Source of the DNA: Bacteroidota bacterium
Lineage (GTDB): Bacteria; Bacteroidota; Bacteroidia; Bacteroidales; GCA-2748055
NCBI GenBank assembly: GCA_020047715.1
Contig: JAIFNN010000234.1
Span: 1 to 35,214, forward strand
Direction of reading: 5' to 3'
Length of the DNA: 35,214 bases
Position numbers and translations under genes: made by a program. Positions 17,146-26,300 of the stretch are shown here, piece after piece (positions within the stretch are counted from its first letter, which is position 1; every line of letters begins with the position of its first letter). Under the pieces are notes generated by a model, which was not told where the DNA came from, did not search any database, and saw only the letters and a list, made by a program, of their open reading frames with translations.

Positions 17146-17504
17146 CGCTTGTATTTCTCACGCAATCTTAACTCATTCTCCTCAAGCTTTTTGTATTGTT
17201 CGCTGCTCACATAGGGCTTCAGATCAAGGCTCATTTCGTGAATTAATGAGTCAAACTCAGAGCTAACTTTATTCTTTAAAACCATTGTTTTTTCGGAGTA
17301 TTTCATGATAATCGGCAAGAGGGTGTCTTTTTGGGCCTCTCCCGGTTCAATTACGCCAAGAGTTTTATAAACAAACATTTCGTGAAAGGAATGCTTATGC
17401 TTTTTTACAGCTTCCTGTTTTTTGATCTGGCCGGAAGTCAGAAACCCGAAAACAAACCCGACAAGGATTGAAATAACAATAGTTAATATGGCCCTTATTT
17501 TCAT
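17142..17504 (-). CDS. Membrane-anchored periplasmic protein, possibly Spy/CpxP-like
   Basis: N-terminal TM then a charged helical region with LKPYVSSEQYKKLEENELRLREKYKR; adjacent to the ECF sigma module. Confidence 0.6.
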   Translation of the reverse strand: MKIRAILTIVISILVGFVFGFLTSGQIKKQEAVKKHKHSFHEMFVYKTLGVIEPGEAQKDTLLPIIMKYSEKTMVLKNKVSSEFDSLIHEMSLDLKPYVSSEQYKKLEENELRLREKYKR

Positions 17505-17516
17505 TTTGGTGGAATT

Positions 17517-17912
17517 TTAGAAATCATAAAACAGCTGGGAAATAAAATTTATATCGTTGGCGGAATCGCTGCCAAAAAGTGCGGAAAATCCATCCTGCCC
17601 ATGAAGAACATACAGCGTAACCAACATTACAACCACTGCGGTAAGACCATACGACACCACTCTGTTAAAAAGCCTTGAAAGGTACTCTTCAAACCCTGGT
17701 GTTTGAGAAAAACGGGATAATTTTCCCATGACTGCTTCAGTGAAAAAAGGAGAGAAATCGGGTTCATTATCCGAACTGGTTCTTCTGTAAACAATAAGCT
17801 TATCATACTCATCCTTTGCTTTCGCGGGATTCCTGAACCTGGAGAAATCGACTTGTGCATGATCGTGAAGATCAATAAGCCTAAGCAACTTTTTATACTC
17901 TTTCTTTTTCAT
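17517..17912 (-). CDS. Single-TM protein encoded after ECF sigma factor; candidate anti-sigma factor
   Basis: Soluble N-terminal region then one TM (VVSYGLTAVVVMLVTLYVLHG); located directly downstream of the ECF sigma gene on the same strand. Confidence 0.55.
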   Translation of the reverse strand: MKKKEYKKLLRLIDLHDHAQVDFSRFRNPAKAKDEYDKLIVYRRTSSDNEPDFSPFFTEAVMGKLSRFSQTPGFEEYLSRLFNRVVSYGLTAVVVMLVTLYVLHGQDGFSALFGSDSANDINFISQLFYDF

Positions 17913-17981
17913 GCTCTTTGCTCTGTCTAATCGTTACACTTAATATATTCAATCCAAAACTCTTAAAGATAATTCCTTTAT

Positions 17982-18521
17982 TTACCGCGAAACCAACCCT
18001 CTCATAACCTCCTGCGCCCTTGCCAATCGCGAAAGCACTGTTCCCAAAGGGATTTTTAACATTTTGGCCGTTTCCTTCGTGCTGTAGCCCTCAACAACCC
18101 TAAGGATGAAAACAGATCTTTGTTTTGCATCCAACTTCTCCAGCGCCTTATAAATCATCTCCATAATATCCGTGCGTTCGGCATTGGTAATTCCAATATC
18201 CTGATTGATTGGCGCCCCGGAATCTATATATAGAGTGCTTTTATTGATTCTTTTCCTTTTCTTTAATTCATTCAGACTCAGATTCATTGCAATACGAACC
18301 AGATATGTCTTCAGCGTAGCATCCCCCCTGAAATCTGAAAGGGAGTTGTACAATCTGATAAATGCCTCCTGACCCACATCCTCAGCCTCGGGACAATTCC
18401 CAAGCATGCCCTTAACAACAGCTGCAACCTGGCTTTTATAACGCTCTACCAACAATCGAAAAAGATCAGGATTACCGTTCAATATTCTCTCGATTACCTC
18501 TTTATCAGTTAATGGCATCAA
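17982..18521 (-). CDS. ECF-type RNA polymerase sigma factor
   Basis: FRLLVERYKSQVAAVVKGMLGNCPEAEDVGQEAFIRLYNSLSDFRGDATLKTYLVRIAMNLSLNELKKRKR and KLDAKQRSVFILRVVEGYSTKETAKMLKIPLGTVLSRLARAQ. Confidence 0.95.
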   Translation of the reverse strand: MMPLTDKEVIERILNGNPDLFRLLVERYKSQVAAVVKGMLGNCPEAEDVGQEAFIRLYNSLSDFRGDATLKTYLVRIAMNLSLNELKKRKRINKSTLYIDSGAPINQDIGITNAERTDIMEMIYKALEKLDAKQRSVFILRVVEGYSTKETAKMLKIPLGTVLSRLARAQEVMRGLVSR

Positions 18522-18796
18522 ACAAACTGTTATTTATCTGCAATTTAGACAACATCAGAAACTTATATATTCCAAACTTACACGAAAAAATGTTCGAATC
18601 AACAAATCGCGCATGTTTTGCAATCAAAACCAACCTGTAAAAATGAGGTTGGTTCCACGATTAGCTAAGCTGATTTGATTAGCTTCATGCAGCTTGATCA
18701 TGTTTTGCTGTTTTTCAAAAATTTCCCCCCAATGAATTCTTGCTTTAAAAATCAATTGGTAAAAAAGTTTGGAGAACTTGCTATATCTCTTTTCTG

Positions 18797-19075
18797 CTAA
18801 TAACGCACGATGAATGAATTGAAATTCTGGGGAGGATGATGTTCCACTGCAACTTCTTCAACACTGCCATAACCGGGCCCCTTTTGGCACCAAGCAACCA
18901 GTTCATTGAGCTGCTCAGGATTGCCTTCTGCTTCGATGTAAACACTCCCATCGGAAAGGTTCTTTACAAACCCGCTTAATCCTCTATATCTGGCTTCCCG
19001 CAAACAGGCTTGTCTGAACCCGACTCCTTGCACACGCCCTGTGACCCTTATTTTGTAAAGCTTTTTCTGATCCAT
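18797..19075 (-). CDS. acyP: Acylphosphatase
   Basis: YKIRVTGRVQGVGFRQACLREARYRGLSGFVKNLSDGSVYIEAEG: acylphosphatase signature. Confidence 0.95.
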   Translation of the reverse strand: MDQKKLYKIRVTGRVQGVGFRQACLREARYRGLSGFVKNLSDGSVYIEAEGNPEQLNELVAWCQKGPGYGSVEEVAVEHHPPQNFNSFIVRY

Positions 19076-19168
19076 ATATTATGTAGTAATAGTGTTTTTG
19101 TACACGAAAATATTTTTAGAAGTGAAAATCTGTGGTTAAATTAGCTAAAATTTAAAAAACAGAATTGA

Positions 19169-19184
19169 AAGTTTCGCGAAACTT
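19169..19184. promoter_or_regulatory. Perfect 16-bp palindrome AAGTTTCGCGAAACTT between divergent genes
   Basis: Sequence equals its own reverse complement; intergenic between acylphosphatase (-) and glutathione peroxidase (+), 54 nt upstream of the latter's start. Confidence 0.5.
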
Positions 19185-19237
19185 ATTTGAACCATAAACA
19201 TAAATGATTTGTTTAACCTTAAATTTAAACTTAAACC

Positions 19238-19777
19238 ATGAAACCTATAATCATTGCATTTGCTCTCTTGCTTTCCGGAAGTACTTTGTTCGGTCAGAAA
19301 TCATTTTACGATTTTACCGTGGAAGACATTGACGGTAAGGAGTTTTCCCTTGCTCAATTGAAAGGCAAAAAAGTTATGGTGGTAAATACTGCTTCCAAAT
19401 GCGGACTTACTCCACAATACGAAGATCTTGAAAAATTATATAAAAAGTACAGCGATCAGAATTTCGTGATAATTGGCTTTCCGGCCAACGACTTTATGAG
19501 CCAGGAACCCGGTTCGGATGCTGACATAAAAGAGTTCTGTCAAAAAAACTTTGGCGTTACTTTTCCCATGATGTCAAAGATATCGGTCAAAGGCGAAGAA
19601 ATGCACCCCCTTTATAAATGGCTGACAACAAAAGAATTGAATGGGGTTGAAGATTCTGAGGTTAAATGGAATTTCCAGAAATATCTTATTGATGAGAGTG
19701 GAAAACTAATTTCCGTGATTCCTCCACGAAACAAACCCGACACTCAGGAGGTTATCGATTGGTTAACAAACAAGTAA
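19238..19777 (+). CDS. Glutathione peroxidase family protein (Cys type, exported)
   Basis: Signal peptide; VVNTASKCGLTPQYEDLEKLYKKY, IIGFPANDFMSQEPGSDADIKEFC, VKWNFQKYLIDESGKL. Confidence 0.93.
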   Translation: MKPIIIAFALLLSGSTLFGQKSFYDFTVEDIDGKEFSLAQLKGKKVMVVNTASKCGLTPQYEDLEKLYKKYSDQNFVIIGFPANDFMSQEPGSDADIKEFCQKNFGVTFPMMSKISVKGEEMHPLYKWLTTKELNGVEDSEVKWNFQKYLIDESGKLISVIPPRNKPDTQEVIDWLTNK

Positions 19778-19863
19778 ACTCCGATAAAGCTGCTCAAAAT
19801 GAGGTTTGCTGCATCCTGTCCGGCCCTCATTATTCAATAAATTCAAACAAGATACTATTGCTG

Positions 19864-21816
19864 TTAGGGAAGTAGATCATTTAGTTTTCTTAACAGCAAT
19901 TTTATGTCAATGGGTTTTGTAATGATATCGTCGCAGCCTGCTTGTTGGCAACGTACCTGTTCATCCTGGGCGGCAAAGGCGGTTTGAGCAATCACGGGTA
20001 GGTCGGGCCTCATTTTCTTGATAATTTTCGTTGCTTCGAATCCATTCATTTCCGGCATCTTGATATCCATCAGAACCAAATCAATCTTGCCAATATTTTT
20101 GCATAATTCAACCGCTTCTTTTCCTGTTTTTGCCCTGAGAATTTGGGTTTGAGTTTTTTGCAGCACGGCTTCAAGGAATCTGAAGTTGACATCCTCGTCC
20201 TCCGCAATCAGTATTACCTTGTCTTTCCAATTAACGGTTTGTGAATCATTGAATTCAGTCATGTCTGTCTTTTTTCTTTTTGGGGATTCAACCGGTATAC
20301 TTATCTGAAATCTCGAACCTTTGTTGATTTCTGATTTCACCTTGATTTTACCTCCCAAAATCTCAACGATATGTTTTGAGATTGTGAGGTTTAATCCACT
20401 ACCGCCATATTTTTTTGTAGAGGTTTCCTCAATTTCGTGAAACCTGTTGAAAATATGATCCTGATCTTCTTCTTCAATTCCAATACCTGTATCCTTAACA
20501 TAAAATTTAAAGAATTTCCCTGATTTCTTATAACCAAATTCCACAATGCCTTTTTCCGTGAATTTGATGGCATTTGACAGTAAGTTTGACAGCATTTGTT
20601 GGAGTCTGCCCGGGTCTGTGAAAATCCGGTCATGCTGATATTCTTCCGGAACCTTCAGATCGAGTCCGATACTTGTTTTTCCTAATTGAATTCTTCGCGA
20701 ATCAAACTCGTCGAATAATTCTTTCAGAAGAGGGTATAGTTCAAACTCCGATTTGTTTATGGAAACAACACCCGTTTCGAATTTCGACAACTCAATTCCA
20801 TCATCAATCAGCGAAAGTAAGTTGTTCCCTTTAACACGGATAACCTTTGCAAAGTCGCTCTTTTGCTCTTTCGTCAGATCTTCCAGATTCAATAACTCGG
20901 CAAATCCCAGAATAGCATTCATGGGGGTTCTGATTTCGTGAGATAGATTGGTAAGGAAATGCGATTTCAAACGATCGGCCCTTTCTGCTTTTTCTTTTGC
21001 CCTTAGCAATTCCTTTTCAATTTTTTTAGTTTCCGTAATCTCCTGAATGATACCTTTAAACTTGCCATGTGGCTCACTGCCCGACCATTTTGCCAAGAGC
21101 CTCAGTATAGCTGTTTCGCCATTTTCCTGCTGCAGTTTTTTTATCTTAATATCCGTTTGAAAGCTGTATTCAGTTCGTGCAATGGCAATTAAGCCTCTTT
21201 CAAGATTCTCACGGTCCTCTTTTCGGGGGAGAAAGCCCAATAGGTCTTTGTAATTTATGTATTCAGGCAAGTATTCCATTCCTAACAACTTAAAGCATTC
21301 CTCGCTGCCCTTGAACACCGACCTTTCCTCGTCAATTTCCCAATATCCCAAGTGGGCCAGCGACTGAACAGAATCCAATTTGGCTTGCAATCCTGAAATT
21401 TCGGGATCGATCATCCTCTCTGAAAAAACTTGAAAAAACAAAGCGGAAAGCTTCAATGCATCAGCAATTTCCAACGATGTAACAGTAACGAGAACATCAA
21501 CCGGCTTGTTTTTCCTTCCGATAAGTTTGCGTTCGAAAGTTTTTTTCCTTCTGTTTTTAAAGAGGATCAAGATTTCTGAACTCGTTTGATTGTCCTTGAG
21601 AGAAAAAATCTTCTGAACAGGAGAATCAATTATTTCACCGGGGGAAAAGGGGCTTATACCGAGCAGTTCATGGTTGCAGAATCTTATTATATTATCGGAG
21701 TCCGTCAGGATTACTGGAAATGGCAAGGAGCCTAAAAAAGACAGATAGGGCTTTCCTCGGTTTGCCAGGTGTTTTTTGAGTGAAAGACTTATTATATAGG
21801 AAGCATCCTGGATCAT
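19864..21816 (-). CDS. PAS domain hybrid histidine kinase-response regulator
   Basis: PAS regions, H-box FLTNLSHEIRTPMNAILGFAELL, HATPase motifs, C-terminal receiver VILIAEDEDVNFRFLEAVL...DLVLMDIKMPEMNGFEATKII...ITKPID. Confidence 0.94.
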   Translation of the reverse strand: MIQDASYIISLSLKKHLANRGKPYLSFLGSLPFPVILTDSDNIIRFCNHELLGISPFSPGEIIDSPVQKIFSLKDNQTSSEILILFKNRRKKTFERKLIGRKNKPVDVLVTVTSLEIADALKLSALFFQVFSERMIDPEISGLQAKLDSVQSLAHLGYWEIDEERSVFKGSEECFKLLGMEYLPEYINYKDLLGFLPRKEDRENLERGLIAIARTEYSFQTDIKIKKLQQENGETAILRLLAKWSGSEPHGKFKGIIQEITETKKIEKELLRAKEKAERADRLKSHFLTNLSHEIRTPMNAILGFAELLNLEDLTKEQKSDFAKVIRVKGNNLLSLIDDGIELSKFETGVVSINKSEFELYPLLKELFDEFDSRRIQLGKTSIGLDLKVPEEYQHDRIFTDPGRLQQMLSNLLSNAIKFTEKGIVEFGYKKSGKFFKFYVKDTGIGIEEEDQDHIFNRFHEIEETSTKKYGGSGLNLTISKHIVEILGGKIKVKSEINKGSRFQISIPVESPKRKKTDMTEFNDSQTVNWKDKVILIAEDEDVNFRFLEAVLQKTQTQILRAKTGKEAVELCKNIGKIDLVLMDIKMPEMNGFEATKIIKKMRPDLPVIAQTAFAAQDEQVRCQQAGCDDIITKPIDIKLLLRKLNDLLP

Positions 21817-21869
21817 AGATTGATTTTTCGTAAAATTAAGAAAATCAGTTAATTATTACAAGTAATGTC

Positions 21870-24143
21870 TTACAAATCATAGTTGGGGTTCAGAAACAGC
21901 GTGTATGCAATTTTTCCTGCCTGCTCCGTCTGAACCGTTTTTACAGTCATGGTTTCCGATTTCCCGTTTCCGCGGTTGACTTCAATAATTGGATTTTCGA
22001 GAGTTTTGGACTTTGCTGGATCAATAAAATTAATGAGGCTTTCAGGAAAATCCGGAAGGTTATTGAAACACTCCAAGGCCGGCTTACCGGTTACATTCCC
22101 CGATTTGATTTTCCAGAGATTCTCGGCTTTTTTATTCACAAACAGCAGGATTCCAGAGTTGTCGACCGAGAGAATAATCTCATTGCTTCTGAAAATAATA
22201 TCCCTGAAAAGATCAATCTCGCTTTTGAGTTCTTCTTTTTGCTTCTTCCAGGCCAGATTTTTCTCATCCATCTTCCGATTCAGATCAATACTGGCCAACC
22301 TTAGTTTTTCTTCCTGAAGCTTGAGCTTTTCGGTTTGCTTGCGGCCCTCAGTCTCCATTATTTTCTCATTGGTAATTTCATTTGCCAGGAAAACTACCTT
22401 TGCCACTTCATCATACATGTCATTAACCGAAGTGAGCGAGACTCTGAACCATTTTTCCTCTTCGTATTTATTGATGAACTTAAGCTGACCTTGATAGGGC
22501 TTCCCGGTAATTACAGACTCCCACAACTCGTTAAAGGTCTCCAGGTCCTTTGGGTCAAGAAAATCGAATACGCTCATTTGCTGCATTTCCCGCTCGGTGA
22601 ATCGGAGAGTGTTGTTAAACAAATCGTTGGTTGTCAGAAGTTTTCCGTCGGGAGCAAATTCAGACTTCAAGCTGAGCCTGTTCAGGGCCGCAATCTGGCT
22701 TTCGAAATCAAGGCTTTGCTTCTTGTGCTCCGTTGTGTCTATTGCAAGGAACAATATCTTCTCAACCGACCCGTCATCGCGCCTGATGCTTGTATAGGTG
22801 GCCATTGTCCACAAGTCTTGTCCCTGTTTGGTTATATGCTTCATATACCCCTCGAAATGCTTGCCTCCTCCTCCAAGTCCAGCCCAAATTTCATTAAACC
22901 AGGATCGGTCTTTCTCATTAATAAACAGGGAGATATGCCGTCCTTCAACCTCACGGTTCCCCCCATACCCTAATTTCTTGATGAACTTGGTGTTGGCATA
23001 AAGCAAAATACCATCTTTGTCGTATTCAGCTCGAATCATGGTATGGTTTACCGAATTGGTAAAACTTATAAATTTCTCGGCCTGCCTTGCTGCCTGCTCC
23101 TGGGTGGCTTTTAGTTCCTGCATGTTTTGCCTCATTCGCTCTTCCTGCAGAGCCAATTCCTCGGCCTGAGCCTGAGTCTCCCTTAAAAGAGTCGAAGTGC
23201 GTAAATTACCTTTGATGTTGGAAAGTGTCATTGCAATGCTGTCTGCAACCTTTTCTATGAAATCGATCTGGTAATCTTCAAATTTCGTAAATGAAGCTAT
23301 CTCAATTATCCCGTGTACCTCATTGTTAACTAAAAGGGGAACCAAAACCAAGATGTTTGGATTTGCTTTGCCAAGTCCGGAGGTAATAGACAAGTATTGC
23401 TCGGGGATATCAAAAAGTCGAATAGTCTTTTTCTCCATAGCGCAGGCCCCAATCAAGCCTTCGCCCCATTCTATTCGCTTCTCCGAAAACTTTTTTCTGT
23501 CGTAGGCATGGCAGGCAATCATTTGAATGTATTTTTGGCCAGAGGCTTCGTCTTCAATAAGAAAAAAGCCTCCCTGGTTTGCCTTGAGGTACTTAACAAG
23601 GTTGCTGATAAGCTTGTAGGCGAGGTCTTCCATCTTTTCCTCCTGCACACGAAGCATTTCACCAAACATTGCCAGCCCTTCCGAAGTCCAGTTTTGCTTG
23701 CGGTCATCACGCACCCGCATCTCCTCGGCTTCTTTATTCCTGATTAGTGTTTCGCGAAGCTCATTTAACGATTCGGCTAGTTCATCGGAATAAACCGTGT
23801 TCTTGTCGAAACGGGTAAGTTTTCCTTGCGTAAGGTTGCGAGAGATGTTAATTGCCTGATCGATTTTCTGTTGTTCGTTTTTTAAAACTTCTTCGTGGGC
23901 AAAATGCTTATGCCAAATGAGTTTGTATAAGAAATGGAAAACAAAACCGACAACTGCTGGAAGGAAATCAATGAGTATAACAGCCGGGGTATTCTTGTGA
24001 AGATCGAAAAACGACTGAAAGGTAAAGGCTGTTCCTTGTATGTCAAAAATCAGCAAGTAAAAGACTAAACTTAGGCATAAACCTGATAGCAAGCCTGTTA
24101 AAGTGTTAAGGATTTTCTTTTCCTGTATGTTGATCTTACTCAT
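21870..24143 (-). CDS. Membrane HAMP-like/GAF/multi-PAS sensor protein with no recognisable output domain
   Basis: Two N-terminal TMs, HAMP-like region, GAF (WGEGLIGACAMEKKTIRLFDIPEQYLSITSGLGKANPNILVLVPLLVNNEVHGIIEIAS), three PAS regions; ends after the last PAS with no H-box, HATPase or GGDEF. Confidence 0.82.
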   Translation of the reverse strand: MSKINIQEKKILNTLTGLLSGLCLSLVFYLLIFDIQGTAFTFQSFFDLHKNTPAVILIDFLPAVVGFVFHFLYKLIWHKHFAHEEVLKNEQQKIDQAINISRNLTQGKLTRFDKNTVYSDELAESLNELRETLIRNKEAEEMRVRDDRKQNWTSEGLAMFGEMLRVQEEKMEDLAYKLISNLVKYLKANQGGFFLIEDEASGQKYIQMIACHAYDRKKFSEKRIEWGEGLIGACAMEKKTIRLFDIPEQYLSITSGLGKANPNILVLVPLLVNNEVHGIIEIASFTKFEDYQIDFIEKVADSIAMTLSNIKGNLRTSTLLRETQAQAEELALQEERMRQNMQELKATQEQAARQAEKFISFTNSVNHTMIRAEYDKDGILLYANTKFIKKLGYGGNREVEGRHISLFINEKDRSWFNEIWAGLGGGGKHFEGYMKHITKQGQDLWTMATYTSIRRDDGSVEKILFLAIDTTEHKKQSLDFESQIAALNRLSLKSEFAPDGKLLTTNDLFNNTLRFTEREMQQMSVFDFLDPKDLETFNELWESVITGKPYQGQLKFINKYEEEKWFRVSLTSVNDMYDEVAKVVFLANEITNEKIMETEGRKQTEKLKLQEEKLRLASIDLNRKMDEKNLAWKKQKEELKSEIDLFRDIIFRSNEIILSVDNSGILLFVNKKAENLWKIKSGNVTGKPALECFNNLPDFPESLINFIDPAKSKTLENPIIEVNRGNGKSETMTVKTVQTEQAGKIAYTLFLNPNYDL

Positions 24144-24283
24144 TACGCTAAATATAAATCAGTTAAATTTAGCGATTTTTATAAAAAAACGCATGGTTTT
24201 TCAATTTACAGGATAAAATATCCACGTAGGTACAATAATTGACATAAAAGCAGTAAATAATGATGACCGAGGGAACTACAATT

Positions 24284-24670
24284 TTATGTGATTTGTTTTT
24301 GGAGAAGATCCAAAACGGTATTGAGCAGAATGGGTATGTCAATGGGTTTTTTGATATATTCCGCTGCGCCCATTGAGAGAGCTTTGTTGATATACAAATC
24401 ATCAACCAAAGCAGACACGATAACCACAGGAATATCTTTTGTCTCTTCGCTCGCTTTTAAATGGGTCAGGAAATCAAACCCGCTGATTTCCGGCATATTC
24501 AGGTCAAGGAGAATTATTGCCGGGATTTCTTTTTTTATTATTGAAAACGCTTCAATCGCACTTAGAGCAGTTAGTATCGTGTAACCCTTTGTACTGAAAA
24601 CCGCCTCGAGGAGCACTACATTCGTAGTGGAGTCGTCAATAACAAGGATTTTCTTTTTAACGGCGAACAT
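24284..24670 (-). CDS. Single-domain response regulator
   Basis: KILVIDDSTTNVVLLEAVF...AIILLDLNMPEISGFDFL...VIVSALVDD...YIKKPIDI. Confidence 0.93.
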   Translation of the reverse strand: MFAVKKKILVIDDSTTNVVLLEAVFSTKGYTILTALSAIEAFSIIKKEIPAIILLDLNMPEISGFDFLTHLKASEETKDIPVVIVSALVDDLYINKALSMGAAEYIKKPIDIPILLNTVLDLLQKQIT

Positions 24671-24710
24671 TTCTTTTCTTTTTTGGGTTTTTTTTGAAAA
24701 AATATACGGG

Positions 24711-24718
24711 CAAATATA
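24711..24718 (-). promoter_or_regulatory. Candidate Bacteroidetes -7 promoter box (TATATTTG) upstream of response regulator
   Basis: Plus strand CAAATATA, so minus strand TATATTTG, matches TAnnTTTG. A TTG lies 16 nt further upstream, so the -33 spacing is non-ideal. Confidence 0.35.
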
Positions 24719-24940
24719 ATAAGAATTATATTTCCAACTGGATTTTTAATTTAGTTATCGTTCTATTTTAAGATGCTTTGAGCCATTTTTATAAGTTGCA
24801 AAAGAGATTCTTCGAGATTCAATTTTCATTCTACCTTTTATCGTGGAGCACAGGACATGAAAGATTATGAGAAATTGATGAGGTTTTATGCGATTTTCAT
24901 AAAAACACTCATCTCGCTCGCTTGAACAAAGCTTTTTTAC

Positions 24941-24948
24941 TATATTTG
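24941..24948 (+). promoter_or_regulatory. Candidate Bacteroidetes -7 promoter box (TATATTTG) upstream of response regulator
   Basis: TATATTTG matches TAnnTTTG, 25 nt before the ATG at 24973. Confidence 0.4.
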
Positions 24949-24972
24949 AATTCAAAATCATGTGTATAATAA

Positions 24973-25344
24973 ATGAAAAATCTGCAAATCCTCATAGTTG
25001 ACGATATTTTTACAAATCGCCTGTTGTTATCCGAATTGATTAAATCGCTTGGACATTCTTCGGTTCAAGCCGAAAATGGGGAGGAAGCTATTGCTTGTCT
25101 GAAAAAAGACGACTTTGACCTGATTCTGATGGATATTGAAATGCCGGTTATGAATGGACTGGAAACAACCGAAATGATCCGCAAGACTTTCCCTGCACCT
25201 AAAAACGTTGTAACTATTGTGGCCCTTACTGCGCATAACCCAAGTCTTTTTTTTGAGGATTTCAGTGATGCAGGTTTCGATGAGCTGCTTACAAAGCCAT
25301 ACTCCCTCGATAAAATTGTGGACGTTATTAATAATTTGGTATAA
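24973..25344 (+). CDS. Single-domain response regulator
   Basis: LQILIVDDIFTNRLLLSELI...DLILMDIEMPVMNGLETTEMI...IVALTAHN...LTKPYSL. Confidence 0.93.
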   Translation: MKNLQILIVDDIFTNRLLLSELIKSLGHSSVQAENGEEAIACLKKDDFDLILMDIEMPVMNGLETTEMIRKTFPAPKNVVTIVALTAHNPSLFFEDFSDAGFDELLTKPYSLDKIVDVINNLV

Positions 25345-25356
25345 TCTCGTAACCCG

Positions 25357-25956
25357 ATGTTTTCAGCTGAATTTACCCAAAGCGACACATTCGCATTTGT
25401 GGTTTTGCCTGTTTTGATTTTCCTGGCAAGAATCTCCGACGTAACTCTTGGAACTCTTCGTATTATATTTGTTTCGCGGGGAAACAAAACCGTTGCCCCA
25501 ATACTTGGATTTTTTGAGGTGCTGATTTGGGTAATTGCCATCAGCAACATCATACAACATCTCGATAATGTGTATACCTATCTGGCATGGGCAGCAGGCT
25601 TTGCAACCGGCAATTTTATCGGGATGAGGATTGAAGAGCGACTGGCTATTGGTGTTAACATGGTCCGTATAATTACAAAAAAGGAAGCTACCGAGCTTAT
25701 CGGTGAACTCTACCGAAACGGTTACGGAGCTACAGTAATTGATGCAAGGGGAAAAGACGGGGAAGTTCATGTGATTTATACCCTGGTACAGCGAAAGGAA
25801 ATCCAAAAACTTGTGGACCTTATAAAAACCTATAATCCCAACGCCTTCTATTTCGTCGAAGACATTAAGTCTGTAAGTCACGATAAAATCTCCTATGGAC
25901 CCTCGGCTGTTTCCTCACGTCGCAATATCTTTGGCGGCTGGAGAAAAGGAAAATAA
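25357..25956 (+). CDS. DUF5698/DUF2179 (UPF0316-like) membrane protein
   Basis: RISDVTLGTLRIIFVSRGNKTVAPILGFFEVLIWVIAISNIIQHLDN...YLAWAAGFATGNFIGMRIEERLAIG...GYGATVIDARGKDGEVHVIYTLVQRKE. Confidence 0.85.
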   Translation: MFSAEFTQSDTFAFVVLPVLIFLARISDVTLGTLRIIFVSRGNKTVAPILGFFEVLIWVIAISNIIQHLDNVYTYLAWAAGFATGNFIGMRIEERLAIGVNMVRIITKKEATELIGELYRNGYGATVIDARGKDGEVHVIYTLVQRKEIQKLVDLIKTYNPNAFYFVEDIKSVSHDKISYGPSAVSSRRNIFGGWRKGK

Positions 25957-26295
25957 CTATCCTCTTACAAAATTCGGCATGTCTTTGGGCAGGATTATGC
26001 TCATTTCAATTAATCCATCGAAATTGCCGTGATCATAAACCGGCTTCTGGACAATAAGTTTCCTGACACCGTTTTTCTCAATCGTATAGGTGTTTTCCCT
26101 CTGATTTTCGAGCATTTCCTTCAGAATCCGACCCGCTGGCTCGGGGTGGCAATCCATAAGGTTGGTGCCAATAAGCTTTTTACCGCCTTCTTTGGCAAAG
26201 GTCTCAGTCGATTTGCGATTCATATAAACAATAATTCCATCTTTGTCGCAAATTGTTATGGCAGCATCAAGACTATGTAACCATTCCTTTTTCAT
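25957..26295 (-). CDS. Small stand-alone PAS domain protein
   Basis: SLDAAITICDKDGIIVYMNRKSTETFAKEGGKKLIGTNLMDCHPEPAGRILKEML; no other domain. Confidence 0.8.
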   Translation of the reverse strand: MKKEWLHSLDAAITICDKDGIIVYMNRKSTETFAKEGGKKLIGTNLMDCHPEPAGRILKEMLENQRENTYTIEKNGVRKLIVQKPVYDHGNFDGLIEMSIILPKDMPNFVRG

Positions 26296-26300
26296 TATTC

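Noticed and set aside
22335-22973. 212-aa plus-strand ORF
   Set aside because: Antisense to the clearly coding multi-PAS sensor gene; no recognisable protein motif.
25065-25881. 162- and 172-aa minus-strand ORFs
   Set aside because: Antisense shadows of the receiver and DUF5698-like genes.
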